From Flavobacterium aeripolare (GTDB lineage: Bacteria > Bacteroidota > Bacteroidia > Flavobacteriales > Flavobacteriaceae), in contig NZ_JABSNL010000001.1 in the NCBI RefSeq assembly GCF_013294025.1, positions 103,997-167,996 on the forward strand: a stretch of DNA of 64,000 nucleotides. Reading direction: 5' to 3'. Under the pieces are notes generated by a model, which was given only the letters and a program-made list of their open reading frames with translations, made no database searches and was not told the DNA's origin. How positions within the stretch are numbered: position 1 is the first letter of the stretch; each line of letters begins with the position of its first letter. The position numbers and the translations under genes are program-made. This document shows positions 55,402 to 63,788 of the stretch, one piece after another.

Positions 55402-56547
55402 ATGAAATCAAAAAAGGTATTAATTATTGGAGGTGGACTGGCTGGTCTTACAGCTGCGATTCATTTAGCTAAAAGCGGTATTGCTGTCACAGTGATAGAG
55501 AAACATAGTTATCCTAGACATAAGGTATGCGGAGAATATATTTCTAACGAAGTACTTCCTTACTTTGATTGGTTAGGTCTTGATTTGACTGGTATAAAAG
55601 CTAAAACAATAACTGATTTGAGATTTTCTACCGTTGCTGGTCATGTAATTACCACTACTTTGCCTTTAGGTGGTTTTGGTATCAGTAGATTTGCTTTGGA
55701 TGAATACCTATATCAAGAAGCACTTTCTAACGGTTGTCAAATAATTATTGATCAAGTAGAAAATGTCGATTTCGAAAATGTCGATTTCGATAAGGATATT
55801 TTTACGATTAGCACACAAAGTAATCAAACGTTTACTGCCGACTTGGTTTTAGGTGCTTTTGGTAAGCGATCAAATATCGATCTTAAATTGAAGCGAGCTT
55901 TCATGGATAGAAAGTCAAAATGGCTGGCGGTAAAGGCACATTATCAAGCAAATATTACAAATAATATGGTGAGCTTGCATAATTTTGATGGGGGCTATTG
56001 TGGTGTTTCAAAAGTAGAGAACGATGTCGTAAATGTTTGCTATATAGTTAATTACGATGCCTTTAAAAAATATAAAAACATTACTGATTTCCAAGAATTT
56101 GTAATGACAAAAAACCCTCACTTAAAAGATTTATTTACTAATAGCAACTTGCTTTTTGAAAAGCCATTAACGATTAGCCAAATCTCATTTGATAAAAAGC
56201 AAGCGGTAGAAGAGCATATAATCATGATAGGGGATACTGCGGGGCTCATTCATCCACTTTGTGGCAATGGTATGGCAATGGCAATACACAGTGCCAAGAT
56301 AGCATCAGAATTAATTATTAAGTACAATAACAACACAATAGAAAGTAGAGCTGCTTTAGAAAAAGAGTACCAGAAAAAATGGAAGTATACTTTTAATAAA
56401 AGAATACAAGCAGGCCGTTTTTTATCACTAATTTTAGAAAACAAAACTAGTGCTAATCTGGTGCTAAAAATGGTCACTACTTTCAAATTTATCTTACCAT
56501 ACATAATAAAGCAAACGCATGGAAAACCACTTACAGTTGAATCATAG
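55402..56547 (+). CDS. FAD-dependent oxidoreductase/hydroxylase of the type III PKS cluster
   Basis: A 381-residue flavoprotein of the geranylgeranyl-reductase/aromatic-hydroxylase type. GGGLAG (10-15) binds the FAD ADP part, PRHKVCGEYIS is the family motif near 39, and MIGDTAGLIHPLCGNGMAMAI near 276 is the second FAD signature. It likely hydroxylates or dehydrogenates the lipid product of the cluster. A short duplication gives ENVDFENVDFD near residue 120. It is the first gene of the operon; the next ATG follows its stop directly. Cofactor is clear, substrate is not. Confidence 0.85.
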   Translation: MKSKKVLIIGGGLAGLTAAIHLAKSGIAVTVIEKHSYPRHKVCGEYISNEVLPYFDWLGLDLTGIKAKTITDLRFSTVAGHVITTTLPLGGFGISRFALDEYLYQEALSNGCQIIIDQVENVDFENVDFDKDIFTISTQSNQTFTADLVLGAFGKRSNIDLKLKRAFMDRKSKWLAVKAHYQANITNNMVSLHNFDGGYCGVSKVENDVVNVCYIVNYDAFKKYKNITDFQEFVMTKNPHLKDLFTNSNLLFEKPLTISQISFDKKQAVEEHIIMIGDTAGLIHPLCGNGMAMAIHSAKIASELIIKYNNNTIESRAALEKEYQKKWKYTFNKRIQAGRFLSLILENKTSANLVLKMVTTFKFILPYIIKQTHGKPLTVES

Positions 56548-57261
56548 ATGGGTTTAAGTACAAAATGTAGAACAGATCAAGAGGAAATCATGGATGATTT
56601 TGCCATGGAAGGCGAAGTACTTCGTGATGCCCTAGATAAAATAGCGAGTATCAATCAACTGCTAGGCGGCAATAAACTAACACTTAACGGAGTGAAAGAC
56701 ATGTTGTCTACCGCCGAAAAAAAGCGTGAGTTTACCATTGTTGACGTGGGATGTGGCAATGGAGATATGCTGAGAGCACTAGCAGATTATGCAACAAGCA
56801 AAGGGCTCACTTTCAAATTGGTAGGAATTGATGCTAATAATTTCACAATTACACATGCAAGAGCCTTATCAACAAACTATGCCAATATTTCCTATTTATG
56901 CGAAAATATATTTGATAAAGAATTTGAAAATCTTAAATACGACATTGTACTTTGTACGTTGACATTACATCATTTTAAAGACGATCAAATCCAACAACTG
57001 TTGCGGGTTTTTTACAATAATGCCACTTTGGGAGTTGTAATCAATGACTTGCATAGAAGTAAAATAGCTTACCGTTCTTTCCAAGCGTTGTGTAAAGTAT
57101 TTGGATTAAACGATATGTCACGTGAAGATGGATTAGTCTCTATATTACGAGGATTTAAGAAAGTAGACTTGATTCAGTTTTCTAAAAAATTAGGCTTCAG
57201 AAAATACGATGTTAAATGGAAATGGGCTTTTAGGTACCAATGGATAATATATAAAATATGA
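56548..57261 (+). CDS. Class I SAM-dependent methyltransferase of the cluster
   Basis: A 237-residue methyltransferase with motif I VDVGCGNGD (65-73), the acidic VGIDAN end of strand 2 and the motif IV segment YDIVLCTLTLHHF. ATG follows the previous stop without a gap, and its stop overlaps the PKS start (ATGA), so translation is coupled. It probably O- or C-methylates the polyketide ring. It differs from the isoprenylcysteine-type methyltransferases of the Streptomyces srs and Bacillus bps clusters. Confidence 0.88.
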   Translation: MGLSTKCRTDQEEIMDDFAMEGEVLRDALDKIASINQLLGGNKLTLNGVKDMLSTAEKKREFTIVDVGCGNGDMLRALADYATSKGLTFKLVGIDANNFTITHARALSTNYANISYLCENIFDKEFENLKYDIVLCTLTLHHFKDDQIQQLLRVFYNNATLGVVINDLHRSKIAYRSFQALCKVFGLNDMSREDGLVSILRGFKKVDLIQFSKKLGFRKYDVKWKWAFRYQWIIYKI

Positions 57262-58310
57262 GTGTAAAAATTAGTTCAGTAAGCAAGCAATTACCTAAAT
57301 ATTCAAGAACCACAGCGGAAATCCTTCCTTTTTTGGATCATTGGTTGGTAAATCAAGACGAGCGATTTATTCGAAAAGTAAAAAAAATATTTGAAGGTGC
57401 TGCTGTAGACAAGCGGTATTCTATTATGGATCCTATCGAAGTTTTTACGCAATCTTCATTTCAAGAACGCAATGAAATTTACACCAGAGAAGTGATTGAT
57501 TTAGGTGAAAAAGTACTCGTGAAAGCTTTAGAAAAATCAAAGTGGCAACCCGAAGATTTAGACTTTATAATCACGGTAAGCTGCACCGGAATAATGATTC
57601 CGTCACTAGATGCTTATTTAATCAATAAATTAAAATTACGACAAGATATTGTTAGGCTTCCCGTTACCGAAATGGGTTGTGCTGCAGGAGTTTCAGGAAT
57701 TATTTATGCAAAGAATTTTTTGAAAGCTAATCCTGGAAAAAGAGCTGCGGTGATTGCAGTAGAAAGTCCTACGGCTACTTTTCAGTTGGATGATTTTTCA
57801 ATGGCAAATATTGTTAGTGCAGCAATTTTTGGTGATGGCGCTGCTTGCGTGTTACTCTCTTCTTGTGAGGAAGATGCAGGTGCGCGAATTCTTGATGAAG
57901 CTATGTATCACTTTTATGATAACGAGCACATGATGGGTTTTAAGTTAACTAATTCTGGTTTACAAATGGTACTTGATATCGAAGTTCCTAATACCATAGC
58001 GTCGCATTTTCCAGCGATTATTCATCCTTTTTTAGAAAAAAATAATTTAAAAATAGAGGCGCTAGATCATTTGATATTCCATCCCGGCGGAAAAAAAATA
58101 GTGCAAACTGTAGAAGCCTTATTTTCTGACTTAGGTAAGAATATAGACGACACTAAGGAAGTACTTAAATTATATGGTAACATGTCTAGTGCTACTGTTT
58201 TGTATGTTCTGGAGCGCATTATGGATAGTAAACCGCAAGCGGGTGAATTAGGATTAATGTTGAGCTTTGGTCCTGGCTTTTCGGCACAACGTGTTTTACT
58301 CGAATTTTAA
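57258..58310 (+). CDS. Type III polyketide synthase (chalcone/stilbene synthase family)
   Basis: Homodimeric ketosynthase that extends a starter acyl group with malonyl-CoA and cyclises it. At 350 residues it has the full triad: Cys141 in TEMGCAAGV, His275 in IFHPGG and Asn308 in YGNMSSAT, plus GDGAA and the C-terminal GFGPG-like SFGPGF. Bacterial members of this type commonly make alkylresorcinols or alkylpyrones from long starter chains. The ketosynthase, dehydratase and carrier protein next door suggest a dedicated starter supply. Confidence 0.93.
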   Translation: MSVKISSVSKQLPKYSRTTAEILPFLDHWLVNQDERFIRKVKKIFEGAAVDKRYSIMDPIEVFTQSSFQERNEIYTREVIDLGEKVLVKALEKSKWQPEDLDFIITVSCTGIMIPSLDAYLINKLKLRQDIVRLPVTEMGCAAGVSGIIYAKNFLKANPGKRAAVIAVESPTATFQLDDFSMANIVSAAIFGDGAACVLLSSCEEDAGARILDEAMYHFYDNEHMMGFKLTNSGLQMVLDIEVPNTIASHFPAIIHPFLEKNNLKIEALDHLIFHPGGKKIVQTVEALFSDLGKNIDDTKEVLKLYGNMSSATVLYVLERIMDSKPQAGELGLMLSFGPGFSAQRVLLEF

Positions 58311-58322
58311 TTTTAAGAAAAA

Positions 58323-58772
58323 ATGGATGCTACTGCAATTATTGATAAACTCCCGTATACTGAACCTTTTTTGTTTGTAGACAGCCTTACTAAAATAAGT
58401 GCTGATGGTGTGGTGGGTAGCTACACTTTTAAAGAGCATGCTGATTTTTATAAAGGCCATTTTAAGGACAATCCAGTTACTCCTGGAGTCATACTTACTG
58501 AAACCATGGCTCAAATAGGCGTAGTGTGTTTAGGAATTTATCTTTTAAATCAAGAAGCTAACGCACAAGTAGCAATTGCTTTAACATCAAGCACTATCGA
58601 ATTTTTAAAAGCTGTTTATCCTAATGAAAAAGTAACGGTTACATCTGAGAAAATTTATTTTAGATTCGGGAAATTAAAATGCAAAGTCAGCATGAGCAAT
58701 GCCTTAGGTATTGAAGTATGTCGAGGAGAAATAGCAGGAATGATAATTGAAAATAAAGCTAAAGATGAGTAG
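58323..58772 (+). CDS. FabZ-like 3-hydroxyacyl-ACP dehydratase
   Basis: A 149-residue hot-dog fold protein, dehydrating carrier-bound 3-hydroxyacyl chains. Catalytic His46 lies in KGHFKDNPVTPG and Glu60 in LTETMAQ, both at normal FabZ spacing, after PFLFVDSLTKI. It lies 12 bases after the PKS gene and overlaps the next gene. A specialised copy beside its own ketosynthase and ACP points to unsaturated or fully reduced starter chains. The housekeeping ketoreductase would have to be supplied from elsewhere. Confidence 0.88.
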   Translation: MDATAIIDKLPYTEPFLFVDSLTKISADGVVGSYTFKEHADFYKGHFKDNPVTPGVILTETMAQIGVVCLGIYLLNQEANAQVAIALTSSTIEFLKAVYPNEKVTVTSEKIYFRFGKLKCKVSMSNALGIEVCRGEIAGMIIENKAKDE

Positions 58773-60039
58773 GAGAGTAGTCATAACAGGAATGGGAGTC
58801 GTTGCCCCTAACGGCGTGGGACTAACAGCATTTTCTCATGCGATAAAAAATGGTATTTCGGGTATAAAAAAAGATCCCGACTTAGAGCGATTGAAATTCT
58901 CCTGTCAAATTTCAGGCAAACCAATCCTCTCTACTGAAAAAATAGCAGACTATTTTACTGAATTAGAACTACGAAATTTTAATTCTACCGGAATACTCTA
59001 TGGCGTAATCGCAGGGCTAGACGCTTGGAAAGATGCCGGTCTCGAGATCACTACTGCAACCGATCCTGATTGGGATTCTGGAACAATTTTTGGAGCTGGA
59101 ACGTCGGGAATTGAGAAATTTCGCGAAAGCATTTATAAAATTGATAATTTCCAAACAAAGCGATTGGGGAGCACTGCTGTGGCACAAACTATGAATAGTG
59201 GGATTAGCGCTTATCTGGCGGGTAAATTAGGATTAGGCAATCAGGTTACCACAAATTCCTCTGCTTGTACAACGGGAACAGAGAGTTTGATGATGGCTTA
59301 TGATCGAATACAATCCGGACAAGCAAAGCGCATACTTGCTGGTAGCACTAGTGATTCTGGACCTTATATTTGGGGAGGTTTTGACGCCATGCGAGTCTGT
59401 ACTTTTAAACACAATGATAGTCCTGAGACGGGTTCGAGACCACTTAGTGCCACCGCGTCTGGTTTTGTTCCAGGTAGTGGTGCAGGCGCTTTTGTTGTAG
59501 AAGATTTAGAGCATGCGCTGGCGCGAGGTGCTAGAATATACGCTGAGATAAAAGGAGGTAATATCAACTCAGGAGGTCAAAGAGGCACTGGAACCATGAC
59601 AGCTCCTAATACGGTTGCGGTTCAAAAGTGTATACGAGATGCTATAAAAAATAGTGGAATAGATCCTAGAAAGATTGATACCATTAACGGACATCTCACT
59701 GCAACAACTAAGGACGGATTAGAGATTGAGAACTGGAGTCAGGCGCTTGAGCTGAGAGGCAATGATTTTCCTTATATCAATTCGCTTAAATCGATGGTTG
59801 GTCACTGCTTATCAGCTGCAGGAAGTATTGAGTGTGTGGCTAGTATTTTACAAATTCATGAGAGTTTTATATTCCCCAGTATAAATTGTGAAGACCTTCA
59901 TCCCGAAGTTACTGCAATAATAGATGCTAGCAAAGTACCACAAAAACTAATAGAAATACCGGTAAACATCGTTGTAAAAGCCAGTTTTGGTTTTGGGGAT
60001 GTGAACGGATGTATTGTATTTAAAAAATTTGAAAAATAA
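58765..60039 (+). CDS. Beta-ketoacyl-ACP synthase (KAS II type)
   Basis: Chain-elongating ketosynthase, 424 residues from ATG at 58765, which overlaps the dehydratase stop by 8 bases; an upstream TTG is less likely. The triad is Cys168 in NSSACTTG, His310 in NGHLTATTKDG and His347 in VGHCLSAAGS. Housekeeping FabF normally has a GTST motif after the first His; here it reads HLTATTKDG, a pathway-specific form. There is no chain-length-factor partner, so it is more like a FabF duplicate than a type II aromatic PKS pair. Confidence 0.9.
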   Translation: MSRRVVITGMGVVAPNGVGLTAFSHAIKNGISGIKKDPDLERLKFSCQISGKPILSTEKIADYFTELELRNFNSTGILYGVIAGLDAWKDAGLEITTATDPDWDSGTIFGAGTSGIEKFRESIYKIDNFQTKRLGSTAVAQTMNSGISAYLAGKLGLGNQVTTNSSACTTGTESLMMAYDRIQSGQAKRILAGSTSDSGPYIWGGFDAMRVCTFKHNDSPETGSRPLSATASGFVPGSGAGAFVVEDLEHALARGARIYAEIKGGNINSGGQRGTGTMTAPNTVAVQKCIRDAIKNSGIDPRKIDTINGHLTATTKDGLEIENWSQALELRGNDFPYINSLKSMVGHCLSAAGSIECVASILQIHESFIFPSINCEDLHPEVTAIIDASKVPQKLIEIPVNIVVKASFGFGDVNGCIVFKKFEK

Positions 60040-60044
60040 AATAA

Positions 60045-60299
60045 ATGGAAAGAATCACTATTATCGAAAATTTGAAAAATATTATTGCTCCTTTTGTGAC
60101 TGATAAAGAAGCACTGGAGACTTTGACAGAGCAAACAGATTTTATACAAGACTTAAATATCAATTCAGCTAATTTAGTGGATATTGTATTAGATGTTGAG
60201 GATTTTTTTAATATCCAAATTGACAATGAAGCAATGGAGAAAATGCTAAATGTAGAAGCTACCGTTGCAGTTATAGAAGAAAAATTAGCCTTGAAATAA
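60045..60299 (+). CDS. Acyl carrier protein
   Basis: An 84-residue acidic carrier, 5 bases after the ketosynthase. The phosphopantetheine site is probably Ser41 in LNINSANLVD, where the usual Asp-Ser-Leu is Asn-Ser-Ala. The helix after it (DIVLDVEDFFNIQI) keeps the acidic recognition face. The neighbouring transferase gene would add the cofactor. Dedicated ACPs with a changed DSL motif are typical of flavobacterial pigment and lipid clusters. Confidence 0.88.
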   Translation: MERITIIENLKNIIAPFVTDKEALETLTEQTDFIQDLNINSANLVDIVLDVEDFFNIQIDNEAMEKMLNVEATVAVIEEKLALK

Positions 60300-60356
60300 G
60301 GTATAGTAATACATTAGGTAATACTATATAAAAATCTTTAAATCAATATTTTGTGA

Positions 60357-60860
60357 ATGATTGGAAATGATGTAGTAGATTTGGCTGTAGCCAAAAAAGA
60401 AAACAACTGGCGCCGCAAAGGCTATCTTGAAAAACTATTTACTAACCAAGAAATTACGCTTATTCAACAAGCCGAAAATCAAGATTTCATGGTATGGAAT
60501 CTATGGAGTAGGAAAGAGGCTGCCTATAAAATTTTCATTCGAGAAACTGGTAAAAGAGCTTTTATGCCTTTACAATTATCTTGCGAATATAGTGATGAAC
60601 ATAGCGGAACAGTCAGCTGTCAAGGCAGCATATATTATACAAAAACAATCATGGATCTTCACAAGGTGTATACTGTTGCTGCTACTACTATCGAGTTATT
60701 AGAGCAAATAGTTACTTTAAATGATCGCAAACAAGTTTTAAAAAAGAAAGGGATACCTTACTTAATTGATATAAAGAGCCAACAAGAATTTCCAGTTTCT
60801 ATTACACATCATGGTGACTACGAGTATATTATTACAGTAGCATCTTTACTTAATTCCTAG
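60357..60860 (+). CDS. 4'-phosphopantetheinyl transferase
   Basis: Activates carrier proteins by transferring phosphopantetheine from CoA. The 167 residues include the Mg-binding IGNDVVDL opening and the WSRKEAAYK core (50-58), with SITHHGDY near the end. At this length it is a single AcpS/Sfp-type module. It ends the cluster, converging with the exonuclease-like gene by a 15-base overlap. It most probably serves the ACP two genes upstream, which has a non-standard site. Confidence 0.9.
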   Translation: MIGNDVVDLAVAKKENNWRRKGYLEKLFTNQEITLIQQAENQDFMVWNLWSRKEAAYKIFIRETGKRAFMPLQLSCEYSDEHSGTVSCQGSIYYTKTIMDLHKVYTVAATTIELLEQIVTLNDRKQVLKKKGIPYLIDIKSQQEFPVSITHHGDYEYIITVASLLNS

Positions 60861-61442
60861 TCTCGATTTTAATTTTAAGAATAATAAAGCAATAGTATAA
60901 GCGTCATCAGCAGACGAATTACGTTCGCTCACAGGAACTTTGAAAGCCTCTGAGAGTTCGACTAGTGAAAATTCTTTATCAGTTATATCTTGTAGTTTTC
61001 GATACATAATATCAATATCTAGCGCTTCGTTTTTTAATCGTCCACAACCCAAACGCTCTAAGGCGGCATTAATCATTTCAACATCAAAATCAATATGATG
61101 ACCCACGATTACAGCATTCCCTAAATAATTGATAAACTTCTCGAGTGCTTCTGGCTCGCTTAATTTTTCCATTTTACTTTCGATAATAAACTCATTAGAA
61201 AGTTTGTTGTCATGAAAGTATTTGTACTGCAGCAAAATGTGCTCAAAATTATCACCTATTAAAATACTGTTGTCAACCACGGCAAAAGCAGATATAGTCA
61301 ACACAACATCATCCTTTGGATTTAATCCAGTAGTTTCAGTTGATAGCATCACATATCTAGTGGATTTTTCACCAAATTTAGCTAGATATTCTTTGTAAAA
61401 TTCAGGGTACTCTTTGTTAATATTTTTAAGCCAGTCTAGCAT
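60846..61442 (-). CDS. DnaQ-like 3'-5' exonuclease domain protein with altered active site
   Basis: A 198-residue DEDDh-fold protein. Motif I reads STETTGL (34-40), where the catalytic Asp-x-Glu is Ser-x-Glu. Motif II, VGHHIDFD, is intact. Motif III reads ERNSSADDAY (173-182), where the catalytic His is replaced by Asn175, although Asp180 remains. Two of the five catalytic residues are therefore missing, suggesting weak or no nuclease activity and possibly a binding role. It starts 2 bases after the signalling gene upstream and forms an operon with it. Confidence 0.85.
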   Translation of the reverse strand: MLDWLKNINKEYPEFYKEYLAKFGEKSTRYVMLSTETTGLNPKDDVVLTISAFAVVDNSILIGDNFEHILLQYKYFHDNKLSNEFIIESKMEKLSEPEALEKFINYLGNAVIVGHHIDFDVEMINAALERLGCGRLKNEALDIDIMYRKLQDITDKEFSLVELSEAFKVPVSERNSSADDAYTIALLFLKLKSRLGIK

Positions 61443-61444
61443 AA

Positions 61445-63361
61445 TTATGAAAAATGTGTCAGTTGGAATTTGTCTTTTATCAGGTCTTCTAATTTTCGCA
61501 TTGGCGCCAAGGCGTTCTTTAATTTGTCTCTATCAATCTTAGATAATTCCTCTAAATTAACAAATTGTCCCGAACTATCATTTTTTATTCCCTCTAAAGT
61601 TCTAATTTTTGATAGTACTAGAAAAGCTTCGGCACATTCTAAATAGGTTTCTGCATGCTTAGGATCTACCATTGCCAGTTGCTTGAAACGGATATAGGTG
61701 TTGTTGATTCCTTTGACTTTAAAACTCAAAGTAAACAAACGAGCACCATCAATCAACGGCATTAACGCTTTAGTTTTTATATCAAATTTATCTTTATGAG
61801 GACCTTCTTCTTCAACATTGAAATTTTTGAAAAATGTTAAAGGAGAGTTTTTACGCAACGCATCATTTCCTAAAAAGTCAAAGAACAGGGTGTTGTTTTC
61901 CATATTTTGAAAAACAGTACTACTAATGGCATCCTCAATTTTTTGCTCGCCATAAACCAACTCATAGTCAAAGAAAATACTGCTTAAATCACCGCTATGT
62001 TCGCCCGGCATATTGATCCAGTTATTGTACTGTTTCATCCAGTCTGTAAGCGATTTACACCACAAGATATTTTTGGCCATGTGACCGTTAGGACAGCTTT
62101 CATAGCCCACACTTTCTAATATGTCAGTAGATTTACTGGCAAGATTTAAGAAATAATCTTTTACCTCTCTATATTTTTCAGGTGTAACATCTTCAAATAT
62201 TAAGATACTATCCTGATCTGTTGGTAATAATTGTTCTTTTCGGCCTTGACTCCCTATACTCAACCAAGCAAAACGAGCAGGAGGGGAGCCTAATTCTAAA
62301 ATAGACAACTCTATGGCACGTTTTAATAATGCAAAAGTGATTTCACTAGCAATGTTATTCACATGTGTTAAAGGGATATTTTTCTGGATCGAATTCTGCA
62401 CGAGATCTGCTAATCTAAAACGAATTTGTTTTAAATCGTTTGCATCGTGAGCGCGTTTAATTTCTTTAACTAAAACACCAGGATTATTTGCTTGAGCAAC
62501 CACTAAATCATGTTCTGAAATGACGCCTTTTACAGCAGTTTTATCAGAACCATCTTGCGTTACGCACAAATGAGATACATTGTTTTTAAGCATTAGTAAC
62601 TGCGCCTCGGCCAAAGAAATATTTTCTAAAACCGTGATTACTGGATACACCATAATTTTATCTATTGTACTAGTAACAGCAAATCTTCCGGTTGCAACTT
62701 TACGAGACATATCACTATCAGTAACAATTCCTAGGGGAATCTTATTACTGCAAATTACTGCGCAAGTATTCTTAGACTCGGCCATTAATTGTGCTGTTTC
62801 CTGAATCGTATCACTGTGTGCAACCGTTATCGGACTGTTGTTGTATGACAAGGTTTGAAAATATTGCATCTCAGAAGTTTGTCCTGTATAAAAAACAGAA
62901 TCAGAAACCTGATTATTATGCATGCTCTCTTTGTCTTTAGAATTTCGTGTATTAATGGCAAAATTTTCCAAAAGGAAGTTAAGTACATCCGTATTATTAG
63001 CTACAAAAGGTCTAAAAATAGCGATAGGAATAGCGTACAAAATACTCTCTTCACGCGCTTTTGCAGTCATGGTGTAGTTGTTTTTAGCAAAAAACGGGCG
63101 TAAACCAAAGATGGCGCCTTCATGACATTTGTTTAAAATATTCTCTTCAGCGTCTACAACAACCGTTAAATTAACCAATCCTGAAGCGACCACATAAAAT
63201 ACATCATGCAAGGGATCGTCGACTTTAAACAAGGTTTTATTGACTTCTAAATTTAATACTCTAATATTAGTAGCAATTGCAGCTAACTCATCAAAACTTA
63301 AATATTTAAATGGTGCATATTCCTTAAGAAAATCGGCAATGTTATTTGCAATTGTATTCAT
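61445..63361 (-). CDS. cNMP-binding, CBS and nucleotidyltransferase signalling protein
   Basis: A 638-residue cytoplasmic multidomain protein. The order is a cyclic-nucleotide-binding-like domain (about 1-130), a CBS pair (about 175-295), then a DUF294-type nucleotidyltransferase with GSQGRKE (370-376) and TDQD (381-384), and a C-terminal helical domain (about 480-638). This layout is known in bacteria as a predicted nucleotide-sensing transferase whose target is unproven. It is co-transcribed with the exonuclease-like gene downstream. Confidence 0.88.
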   Translation of the reverse strand: MNTIANNIADFLKEYAPFKYLSFDELAAIATNIRVLNLEVNKTLFKVDDPLHDVFYVVASGLVNLTVVVDAEENILNKCHEGAIFGLRPFFAKNNYTMTAKAREESILYAIPIAIFRPFVANNTDVLNFLLENFAINTRNSKDKESMHNNQVSDSVFYTGQTSEMQYFQTLSYNNSPITVAHSDTIQETAQLMAESKNTCAVICSNKIPLGIVTDSDMSRKVATGRFAVTSTIDKIMVYPVITVLENISLAEAQLLMLKNNVSHLCVTQDGSDKTAVKGVISEHDLVVAQANNPGVLVKEIKRAHDANDLKQIRFRLADLVQNSIQKNIPLTHVNNIASEITFALLKRAIELSILELGSPPARFAWLSIGSQGRKEQLLPTDQDSILIFEDVTPEKYREVKDYFLNLASKSTDILESVGYESCPNGHMAKNILWCKSLTDWMKQYNNWINMPGEHSGDLSSIFFDYELVYGEQKIEDAISSTVFQNMENNTLFFDFLGNDALRKNSPLTFFKNFNVEEEGPHKDKFDIKTKALMPLIDGARLFTLSFKVKGINNTYIRFKQLAMVDPKHAETYLECAEAFLVLSKIRTLEGIKNDSSGQFVNLEELSKIDRDKLKNALAPMRKLEDLIKDKFQLTHFS

Positions 63362-63788
63362 ACTTGAGATTATTTAGTAAAACAAAATTAATAAAATATA
63401 TATGGAATAGAACGCTTATTGCATGCTATAATTATAAAATGATGGTAAAGAAATAAATTGTGTTGCTATTTGTTAGCAAATTGGGATTTCTTTTAGGAAC
63501 AGATAGCTTTGCATGTTGTTCTTAATCTTAGATATAAAACACATTATCAGTATTTTAATACTATTAAGATAGGTTGGTTGCTATTTTCTATTTTACATAA
63601 TATAAATTATAGTTCATTTATAACTATTGTTAAAATAGAGGTTATTTACTGATTATGGTCCAATTTTATAGATCCTAAGTGCTGTGATCCTTCTTCTAGC
63701 TAACTTGAAAGCCAAATTTCATGTGTACTTGTTATAGAAATTACGTTTGACTTTAGAATTTCTTTCATAAATCTTGATGGTTTTATTT
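63362..63788. other. Gene-free AT-rich stretch
   Basis: No open frame of note. TTGCTA-N5-TAGCAA at 63463-63479 is a small palindrome upstream of the signalling gene and could be an operator for it. A weak copy of the 116-base repeat's end (TGATGGTTTTATTTTCGAA) lies just before the first full unit. Confidence 0.4.

Noticed and set aside
55402..60860. Cluster considered as a flexirubin/aryl polyene pigment locus
   Set aside because: It lacks the ammonia-lyase, second ketosynthase, acyltransferase and exporter genes expected there, and it contains a type III PKS instead.
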